NCBI GenBank assembly: GCA_016207765.1
Contig: JACQOY010000177.1
Location: 1-7,622 of the forward strand
DNA from: Deltaproteobacteria bacterium
GTDB lineage: Bacteria; UBA10199; SBBF01
Length of the DNA stretch: 7,622 nucleotides
Direction of reading: 5' to 3'
Made by a program: the position numbers and the translations under genes. Of the stretch, positions 1-5,314 are shown piece after piece. Position 1 is the first letter of the stretch; each line of letters starts with the position of its first letter. The notes below the pieces were generated by a model. It worked only from the letters and a program-made list of their open reading frames with translations, did not search any database and had not been told where the DNA came from.

Positions 1-60
1 GGACGGAATAAATCCGATCCTCGCTCACATTAATTTACCGGCGGCCCTGCCCCAACAAGG

Positions 61-75
61 GACCCCTTCGGGGCC
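61..75 (-). terminator. possible hairpin after the two-component operon
   Basis: Just beyond the stop codon of the last operon gene, CCCC (63-66) can pair with GGGG (70-73) around a TTC loop. On the minus strand this reads as a short GC-rich hairpin. No T-run follows, so it is at best a weak or Rho-assisted terminator. The remaining bases 1-60 hold no readable gene. A second small inverted repeat (GGACGGA at 1-7 with TCCG-A-TCC at 13-20) lies at the window edge and could belong to a terminator shared with a gene outside the window. Confidence 0.3.
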
Positions 76-78
76 GTC

Positions 79-1488
79 TCACTCATCGGTTTTTGTTTCA
101 ACCCGGTATTTGCGGATAATTTTCTTGAAATTACTCCGGTCCATCCCGGCTTTTTCGGAAGCGGCCGTGATGTTTCCGCCGGTTTTTTCGAGAAGTTTGA
201 TGATATAAGAACGATTAAAAATGTTCAATGCCCTTTTCTTGGCCTCTTTGTAGTCGAGCTTTGACAAATCGTTGTCGCGATCGGGCGGCGCGTAAAAGGA
301 GGCCGACAGAATCCTGGGGGGAAGGTTTTTCGCCGTAATGGTCTCGCCCGTGGCCAAAACCACCGCCCTTTCGACGACATTTTCCAGCTCACGAACATTG
401 CCGGGCCACGGATAGTTTTGCAAAGCCTGAAGAACATCAATGGAGAGTTTGCCGGTTTCCTTATGCATCTTTTTCGCGAAGACCTTGAGAAAATGGTAGG
501 CCAGAGGCGGAATATCCTCGGCCCGGTCCTTAAGCGGCGGCAAAAGAACGGCAATGACGTTAAGGCGGTAATAGAGGTCTTCGCGAAACTTGCCTATCCG
601 CGTTTGTTCCAAAAGATCCTTGTTGGAAGCGGCGATCACCCGCACATCCACATGGCGCGAATTGACGGCGCCAATCGGCCGAATTTCCCCTTCCTGCAGA
701 ACCCTCAGGAGTTTAACCTGAACGGATGGGGGAACCTCCCCGATTTCATCCAGAAAAACCGTCCCGCCATCGGCCGTTTCAAAAAGCCCCGCCTTGTCGA
801 CAACGGCGCCGGTAAATGAACCTTTCGTGTGGCCGAACAATTCCGATTCAAGGAGCGTCTCCGGCATGGCGGAGCAGTTGATAACCACAAACGGTTTTGA
901 ATGCCGCGGGCCGGTTTTGTGGATGATGCTGGCAACCAGCTCCTTGCCCGTTCCCGACTCGCCAAGAATGAGGACGTTTGAGTGGCTGGCCGAAACATGG
1001 CGGATCATTTCATAGACCCCCTGCATCTTGGGGCTTTTGCCGATAATGTTCTCGAATTCCTCAGCCGACTGCCCCGGCACCTGGAACTGCTGCATCCTCT
1101 TCAACAATTCATGTTTTTCGAGGGCCTGATGAAGGCAAAAATCCGCTTTTTCCACCGTTTCGAACGGCTTGGTCAGATAATCAAATGCCCCCATTTTGAG
1201 CGCTTTGACTGCGCTGTCGACGGAGGCCTTGGCAGTGATGATGATGACCTCCGCCTGATGAGGCTGGGTGCGCATCCATTCGAGAATCTGCAACCCGGAA
1301 AATCCGGGAAGGGAAAGCTCCACCACCACCGCGTCAAAACGGTAATTATCGAGAACCTCAAGGGCCTCGCCCCCCCCGCTTAAGGAGAGGCAGGTCCATC
1401 TATTGTTGCGCGCAATCCCTTCCAACTCACGCAAAATATCGCGATCATCGTCGATAAAAAGGAAATTGTAATGCTTCTGCGAAGCCAT
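79..1488 (-). CDS. NtrC-family sigma-54 response regulator with Glu in place of the phospho-acceptor Asp
   Basis: A 469-residue transcription activator with the usual three-domain NtrC layout. Residues 1-125 form a receiver domain, with acidic pocket D13/D14, T85 and K107. Residues 148-390 form the AAA+ sigma-54 interaction domain: Walker A GESGTGKE 176-183, sigma-54 contact loop GSFTGA 223-228, Walker B TVFLDEIG 243-250, and FREDLYYRLNV with the arginine finger near 302-308. Residues 430-461 form a Fis-type helix-turn-helix (GGNITAASEKAGMDRSNFKKI). The expected phospho-acceptor reads VVVELSLPG, so residue 57 is Glu; spacing from the acidic pair matches the Asp of the neighbouring regulator. 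In NtrC itself, Asp-to-Glu here partly mimics phosphorylation, so this protein may be constitutively active or a pseudo-receiver. It starts 14 nt after the upstream regulator's stop; the best GGAG (1506-1509) overlaps that gene's end and sits rather far from the ATG, suggesting translational coupling. The coding strand has eight consecutive G at codons 38-40. Confidence 0.96.
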   Translation of the reverse strand: MASQKHYNFLFIDDDRDILRELEGIARNNRWTCLSLSGGGEALEVLDNYRFDAVVVELSLPGFSGLQILEWMRTQPHQAEVIIITAKASVDSAVKALKMGAFDYLTKPFETVEKADFCLHQALEKHELLKRMQQFQVPGQSAEEFENIIGKSPKMQGVYEMIRHVSASHSNVLILGESGTGKELVASIIHKTGPRHSKPFVVINCSAMPETLLESELFGHTKGSFTGAVVDKAGLFETADGGTVFLDEIGEVPPSVQVKLLRVLQEGEIRPIGAVNSRHVDVRVIAASNKDLLEQTRIGKFREDLYYRLNVIAVLLPPLKDRAEDIPPLAYHFLKVFAKKMHKETGKLSIDVLQALQNYPWPGNVRELENVVERAVVLATGETITAKNLPPRILSASFYAPPDRDNDLSKLDYKEAKKRALNIFNRSYIIKLLEKTGGNITAASEKAGMDRSNFKKIIRKYRVETKTDE

Positions 1489-1502
1489 GGGTTAATGGAT
1501 GG

Positions 1503-2888
1503 TTACTCCACAAACTTCTCGAGATGTTTCTTTTTTATTTTTTCCACCAAAGTGGTGCGGTTGAGCTTCAAAAGATGAGCCGCCTTGTTTTTGTTCCACC
1601 CCGTTTTTTCCAGCGCCTTGAGAATAAGGGTGTTTTCAAAGTCATCAACCACATTTTTCAGGGATATGCCCGATTCCGGAATATGAAACGAGGTGTGTTT
1701 GACAACCGTCCCGGAGGCTTCCAGAAATTTTTCCGGGAGATCGGTCATTGTAATCTCCCGGCCCGGATGGAGAACAACAAGCCTCTCTATGGTATTTTCC
1801 AGCTCACGCACATTCCCCGGCCAGCGGTAGTTCACAAAGAGGCTTAATGTGTCCTCTGCCAGATACGGCGGCGGAAGATCGTTGGCCTCCGAATACACCC
1901 TGAGAAAATGGTCGATCAGAATGGGAATATCGCTAATCCGCTGGCGAAGCGGAGGCACCGTAACAGGGATTACATTCAGCCGATAATAGAGGTCCTCGCG
2001 AAAGCCCCCCTTTTCCACCAGTTTTTCCAGGTTCTGGTTTGTTGCGGTGATGATCCGCACATCGACCTCCACTGTTTTTGTGGAGCCGACAGGCTCAAAC
2101 TTGCGCTCTTGGAGAACACGCAGAATCTTCACCTGAAGCCTTAAGCTCATATCGCCGATTTCGTCGAGAAAAATGGTTCCCCCGCTGGCCACCTCAAACC
2201 GGCCTCGCTTGGAGTTGACGGCCCCCGTAAACGAGCCTCTCACATGGCCGAACAGTTCCGACTCGAGAAGATTTTCCGGGATCGCCCCGCAGTTCACCGG
2301 CACCAGGGGCCGGTCAGCCCGACGGCTGTTGTAATGAATCGCCCGGGCGATCAATTCCTTTCCCGTTCCCGATTCACCGAGAATGAGCACCGTGGAGTCG
2401 GTATCGGCCACCCGGGACACCAGATTGAGTACTTCCGCCAGTTCATCGCTGGCGCCGATGATGTTTTCAAACCCGTATTTGGTGGTGACCTGCCGGCGGA
2501 GAATCATGTTCTGTTCCTTGAGTCGCGAATGTTCCAGCGCTTTTTCAATGATATGCCCCACATCCTCCAGTTCGAACGGCTTGGTAATATAGTGAAAGGC
2601 CCCCGCCTTCATCGCCTCGACGGCGCTGACAATTGAGCCAAACGCGGTCATCACAACACAGCAAATATTGGGGATAAGCAATTTGATTTCGCGGATCAGT
2701 TCGATGCCGTTCACCTTCGGCATGCTCAAGTCGGTAAGGACGAGATCAAAATGCTTGTCCTTGCATTTTTCGATCGCCTCCGAGCCGTCGGCGGCGGATT
2801 CAACATCGTAGCCTTCCTGCTCCAGATATTTCACCAACGCCCGAACAATAACTGCTTCGTCATCGACGACCAATATGCGTCCTTTCAT
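1503..2888 (-). CDS. NtrC-family sigma-54-dependent response regulator, canonical receiver
   Basis: A 461-residue cytoplasmic DNA-binding activator. The N-terminal receiver (about 1-120) is intact: acidic pair D9/D10, phospho-acceptor D53 in LVLTDLSMP, T81 and K103. The AAA+ domain (about 140-388) carries Walker A GESGTGKE 171-178, the sigma-54 contact loop GSFTGA 218-223, Walker B TIFLDEIG 238-245 and FREDLYYRLNV 297-306. A Fis-type helix-turn-helix lies at about 430-453 (NKNKAAHLLKLNRTTLVEKI). Length is typical of the family. It should be phosphorylated by the kinase encoded 26 nt upstream, then oligomerise and use ATP to open sigma-54 RNA polymerase complexes. A strong purine-rich ribosome site (complement of 2896-2903, GGGAGGGG) sits 7 nt before the ATG and fixes the start. 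The target genes cannot be read here; no convincing -24/-12 promoter was found in the window. A ZraR/AtoC-like name would fit only by general similarity. Confidence 0.96.
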   Translation of the reverse strand: MKGRILVVDDEAVIVRALVKYLEQEGYDVESAADGSEAIEKCKDKHFDLVLTDLSMPKVNGIELIREIKLLIPNICCVVMTAFGSIVSAVEAMKAGAFHYITKPFELEDVGHIIEKALEHSRLKEQNMILRRQVTTKYGFENIIGASDELAEVLNLVSRVADTDSTVLILGESGTGKELIARAIHYNSRRADRPLVPVNCGAIPENLLESELFGHVRGSFTGAVNSKRGRFEVASGGTIFLDEIGDMSLRLQVKILRVLQERKFEPVGSTKTVEVDVRIITATNQNLEKLVEKGGFREDLYYRLNVIPVTVPPLRQRISDIPILIDHFLRVYSEANDLPPPYLAEDTLSLFVNYRWPGNVRELENTIERLVVLHPGREITMTDLPEKFLEASGTVVKHTSFHIPESGISLKNVVDDFENTLILKALEKTGWNKNKAAHLLKLNRTTLVEKIKKKHLEKFVE

Positions 2889-2914
2889 ATGATTGCCCCT
2901 CCCTTGATTTTAAG

Positions 2915-4015
2915 TCATGTCATGGCCGGAAAAGAGACCGTGAAAGTGGTCCCTTTTCCTTGCCTGCTTTTTACCTCAATGGTACCCGAATGATCCTGGA
3001 CAATCCCGTACGAAATCGACAACCCCAAACCGGTCCCCTCCCCCTGTTTTTTCGTCGTAAAGTAGGGGTCGAAAATCTTGTTCAGATACTCCTGGGGGAT
3101 TCCATTGCCGGTATCGGAAATATCGGCACAGACGCGATCAGACTTCAAGTCGGCATAGGTTTTAAGCGTCAGCCGCCCACCGCCGAGCATGGCCTGATAG
3201 GCATTGGTAATCAGGTTCAAAAAAACCTGCTGGAGTTTGTGAAAATTCCCGCAAATGGGCCCAAGCGCCGGATCGAATGCCTCGATGACCTCGATAGAGC
3301 TGGCCTTCGCCTGCATCTGGATGAGCGGCATGATCTTTTGGAGGACTTCATTCAACGAAACGGCTGCCTTTAAATCGTCCCGTCGTTGTCGCGAAAAATC
3401 GAGAAGGTCCTCGACAATCCGCTTGCACCTCAAAGCCGATTCTTCAATCTCCTTCAAATCGTTAAATGAAGGGTGGGCTTTTCCCAACTCGCGCAGGGCC
3501 AGTTGGGCGAAAGCAAGGATGCCCCCCAAAGGATTGTTGATCTCGTGGGCAACCCCCCCCGCCAACATCCCGATAGCCGCCATTTTTTCACTGTGGACCA
3601 GTTGGCGTTCGAGTTCCTTCTCTTCGGTCACATCGCGATAATGCAGAACCACTTCCCCTTCCGCCTGGGCACTGAATGGATAGGCGTTCACGAGATGTTG
3701 TCTGCCGCTTTTGGCAAACGGGTCGAGTGTGAATGAGTGAGCTGATCGTTCTTCCAGAGTCACCTGCAAGGGGCACCCCCGGCACGGCACCGATCGGCCG
3801 GCCAAACTTTCAAAACACCTTTTGCCGACAAGGGTGCGAACATCTATTTTGGCGGCATTCGCCGCGGCCAGATTGGCCCGCTTGATGGTATAATCGCGTG
3901 AAACAATCATCACCGGGTCGGTGATGGCGTCGAAGGTCGACTCCCACATATACTTCCCGCGGGAAATCGTCTCCACCAGAGATTCCAATTCTCTGATTTT
4001 CTCAGTCGGATCCAT
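2915..4015 (-). CDS. soluble PAS-domain sensor histidine kinase (NtrB-type)
   Basis: A 366-residue two-component sensor kinase. Residues 1-20 are a short helical lead-in and 22-130 a PAS domain, ending in VVLHYRDVTEEKELE. The H-box VAHEINNPLGGI gives phospho-acceptor H157. The HATPase_c domain has an N-box (LNLITNAYQAM, about 266-276), G1 DTGNGI 301-306, F-box IFDPYFTTK 314-322 and G2 GEGTGLGLSI 325-334. There is no membrane segment or signal peptide, so it senses a cytoplasmic cue. The PAS domain carries three cysteines spaced C-x10-C-x2-C (C67, C78, C81, in RCFESLAGRSVPCRGCPL). Similar Cys motifs recur in PAS domains of sigma-54-linked kinases, and redox or metal sensing is possible but unproven. 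The gene leads a three-gene operon with two sigma-54 activators, and its likely partner is the adjacent regulator with an intact Asp53. A GGGGGAGGAG stretch directly before the ATG supports the start. An eight-G tract lies just before the H-box. Confidence 0.95.
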   Translation of the reverse strand: MDPTEKIRELESLVETISRGKYMWESTFDAITDPVMIVSRDYTIKRANLAAANAAKIDVRTLVGKRCFESLAGRSVPCRGCPLQVTLEERSAHSFTLDPFAKSGRQHLVNAYPFSAQAEGEVVLHYRDVTEEKELERQLVHSEKMAAIGMLAGGVAHEINNPLGGILAFAQLALRELGKAHPSFNDLKEIEESALRCKRIVEDLLDFSRQRRDDLKAAVSLNEVLQKIMPLIQMQAKASSIEVIEAFDPALGPICGNFHKLQQVFLNLITNAYQAMLGGGRLTLKTYADLKSDRVCADISDTGNGIPQEYLNKIFDPYFTTKKQGEGTGLGLSISYGIVQDHSGTIEVKSRQGKGTTFTVSFPAMT

Positions 4016-4079
4016 CTCCTCCCCCTCTTTGTGAATCCGTTTCTTTATGATGGAAAATTCATGAACAAAGATGGGTCAA

Positions 4080-4108
4080 ATTGTACAGAGGGTGTCAAAA
4101 AAAGTCAC
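4080..4108 (-). promoter_or_regulatory. predicted sigma-70-type promoter of the kinase/regulator operon
   Basis: On the minus strand, GTGACT (complement of 4103-4108) and TACAAT (complement of 4080-4085) are 17 nt apart. They match the -35 (4/6) and -10 (5/6) consensus and lie about 65 nt upstream of the kinase ATG. The spacer contains a TTGACA-like word, and GTCAAA copies flank and overlap the site, so regulated binding here is plausible. The call rests on pattern matching only. Confidence 0.5.
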
Positions 4109-4114
4109 GTTCTA

Positions 4115-4129
4115 TTTGACGCTGTCAAA
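4115..4129. promoter_or_regulatory. palindromic operator-like site upstream of the kinase operon
   Basis: TTTGAC-GCT-GTCAAA is a perfect 6-bp inverted repeat with a 3-bp centre, just upstream of the predicted -35 of the kinase promoter. The half-site GTCAAA recurs at 4075-4080 (ending on the edge of the -10) and at 4094-4099 (inside the spacer). This arrangement resembles a transcription-factor operator. Another short palindrome, CTGAATTTCAG, lies at 4145-4155. The factor that would bind is unknown; one of the encoded regulators is a possibility. Confidence 0.4.
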
Positions 4130-4179
4130 AAATTTGTAACTCAGCTGAATTTCAGGAAAATTTGTGAGAAAGGGAAAAG

Positions 4180-4396
4180 CAGACGGCCAAGAAAGGTTTA
4201 GACGCGAGGCCCCCGACGAGACCCGACTGAGGCGTACTTACAGAAGCTCGCCTAATATAGTAATAGTCAGCTTCAGTACTGACGCCACCCAGAGCCTTGC
4301 GGAGCATTACTGAATTATGCGAGCGTCAGTAAATGTACGCCGCAAGGAGCGGTCGAGGAGGAGAAACGACGCAGATAAACTTTTATTGGCCGTCTG
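4180..4396. repeat. ~217-bp inverted-repeat element between carD and the kinase operon (MITE-like or structured RNA)
   Basis: The ends are long inverted repeats: CAGACGGCCAA at 4180-4190 is perfectly matched by TTGGCCGTCTG at 4386-4396. The match continues inward for 21 bp per arm at 19/21 identity, ending in GTTTA (4196-4200) and TAAAC (4376-4380). Further nested or alternative pairings are GGCGTAC 4231-4237 with GTACGCC 4335-4341, TACTGACGC 4277-4285 with GCGTCAGTA 4323-4331, CCTTGCGG 4295-4302 with CCGCAAGG 4340-4347, and GTCAG 4266-4270 with CTGAC 4279-4283. The right end stops 2 bp short of the carD stop codon. No clear target-site duplication is seen. It encodes no plausible protein. 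It could be a non-autonomous mobile element, a large terminator or processing structure after carD (CTTTTCCCTTT follows the far arm on the minus strand), or an untranslated RNA. Confidence 0.6.
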
Positions 4397-4398
4397 GA

Positions 4399-4941
4399 TT
4401 AATCGAGGAAGATTTCTTCAATAGCCTCTTCAATCTCCTCTTCATCTTCTCCTTCCGCAAAAGCCAACTCCTTGGTAAGAAGGCTTTTTGCGGTGTCGAG
4501 CATTTTTCGCTCGCCAAACGAAAGTTCCTTTTCCTGCTTCAGAAGCGACAGGTCGCGGTAGACTTCGGCAATCTCGTATACCGAGCCGGTTTTGATCTTG
4601 TCCATGTATTCGCGATACCGGCGGTTCCAGGTTTGGTTGTCGATCACCACATCGCGCTCTTTAAGAATATCGTAGACCGCCTTCACCTCTTCTTCCGAGA
4701 TGATTTCACGCAGGCCGACGGCGTTCACATTGCCGGTGGGCACCATGATTTTCATGCCGCTATCGAGAATTTGCAGGACATAAAATAACTGCTTTGACCC
4801 GGAAATCTCACGAGCCTCAATACTGGTGACTTCTCCAACACCGTGGGCGGGATAAACCGCCATGTCACCGACCTTGAAAGGCAGATCAATCGTTTTCGAT
4901 CGAGACCTAGTCCCGTTAGTTATAGAGCGAACCGTTGGCAT
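4399..4941 (-). CDS. carD: CarD/CdnL-family RNA polymerase-binding transcription regulator
   Basis: A 180-residue protein of the CarD_CdnL_TRCF family, which binds the RNA polymerase beta subunit and stabilises open complexes at housekeeping promoters, especially rRNA promoters. Residues 1-20 are a basic, polar extension. Residues 21-78 form the Tudor-like polymerase-interaction domain, starting FKVGDMAVYPAHGVGEV and running to KIMVPTGNVNAVGLR. Residues 80-155 form the helical DNA-binding domain, including WNRRYREYMDKIKTG, where W105 matches the tryptophan that wedges into the minor groove at the -10 edge in characterised CarD proteins. The last 18 residues are strongly acidic (EGEDEEEIEEAIEEIFLD), giving the protein oppositely charged ends. 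An ideal AAGGAGG (complement of 4950-4956) 8 nt before the ATG fixes the start. It appears to be transcribed alone from its own promoter; its 3' end abuts the inverted-repeat element. The family assignment is secure; use of the carD symbol rather than cdnL is a convention. Confidence 0.95.
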   Translation of the reverse strand: MPTVRSITNGTRSRSKTIDLPFKVGDMAVYPAHGVGEVTSIEAREISGSKQLFYVLQILDSGMKIMVPTGNVNAVGLREIISEEEVKAVYDILKERDVVIDNQTWNRRYREYMDKIKTGSVYEIAEVYRDLSLLKQEKELSFGERKMLDTAKSLLTKELAFAEGEDEEEIEEAIEEIFLD

Positions 4942-4949
4942 GGAATAAA

Positions 4950-4956
4950 CCTCCTT
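4950..4956 (-). promoter_or_regulatory. strong Shine-Dalgarno site of carD
   Basis: CCTCCTT on the plus strand gives AAGGAGG in the transcript, 8 nt before the carD ATG. It is the best ribosome site in the window and fits a highly expressed regulator. It lies in a very AT-rich leader (4957-4983), likely little structured. Confidence 0.85.
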
Positions 4957-5032
4957 AATTATTTAATAATATTAATAAGTTAAAGTAACGAAACATTCTG
5001 AAAAAGGGGCCCTGCTTGAACAGAGATGAGGC

Positions 5033-5062
5033 GTTATAACACAAAATTCGACAAACCGTCAA
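5033..5062 (-). promoter_or_regulatory. predicted sigma-70-type promoter of carD
   Basis: On the minus strand, TTGACG (complement of 5057-5062) and TATAAC (complement of 5033-5038) are separated by 18 nt, matching -35 and -10 at 5/6 each. Transcription would begin near 5026, leaving an ~85-nt leader before carD that ends in an AT-rich stretch and a strong ribosome site. This is the best promoter match in the window. Confidence 0.65.
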
Positions 5063-5314
5063 CGAAAATAACGCCATGTGTCAAATTATTGGTCATATTG
5101 AATTATGCTGTCCATTTTTTGGACACCTTCTTCAATCTGATCTTTAAGTCCGCAAGACCCTTTTTAATAATTTTTCTTAAAAAAGAACGTTACCAGCTCT
5201 TGTGTGATGATGTTTTTTCCATCAAGAGCCGGCAAGGATTTCGTTCCTTCCAAAAAAGTTATCGGCAAGAAAAAGAAAAGGTTGCGTTGATAATGCGGAA
5301 AAAATTTTGGGTGA
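5063..5314. other. AT-rich gap between mgtE and the carD promoter, no convincing gene
   Basis: The gap from mgtE to carD is 373 bp; the half nearest carD carries its promoter and leader, and this is the rest. It has short A/T runs (for example around 5160-5190 and 5270-5310), a bulged hairpin at 5196-5229, and a small hairpin GTCCA-TTTTT-TGGAC at 5110-5124. A plus-strand frame is open from 5026 to 5343, but it lacks a ribosome site, runs over both the carD promoter and the mgtE 3' end, and has low-complexity K/F/I-rich content. Minus-strand frames are broken by stops. Confidence 0.5.
5196..5229 (-). terminator. possible bulged stem-loop terminator downstream of mgtE
   Basis: GCTCTT (5196-5201) and GATG (5206-5209), separated by a 4-nt bulge, pair with CATC (5220-5223) and AAGAGC (5224-5229), giving a 10-bp stem and a 10-nt loop. 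On the minus strand it lies about 85 nt after the mgtE stop codon and is followed, after roughly 11 nt, by a run of six T. That distance is longer than in a classic intrinsic terminator, so the call is tentative. Confidence 0.35.

Noticed and set aside
4196..4380. Integron attC-like recombination site in the carD-side element
   Set aside because: The outer words are GTTTA/TAAAC and do not fit the GTTRRRY/RYYYAAC core sites, and no integrase or gene cassettes are present.
5110..5190. Remnant of a broken minus-strand gene upstream of carD
   Set aside because: One frame reads plausibly (GLKDQIEEGVQKMDSIIQYDQ-like stretch), but it is short, interrupted by stops, and has no start or recognisable family.
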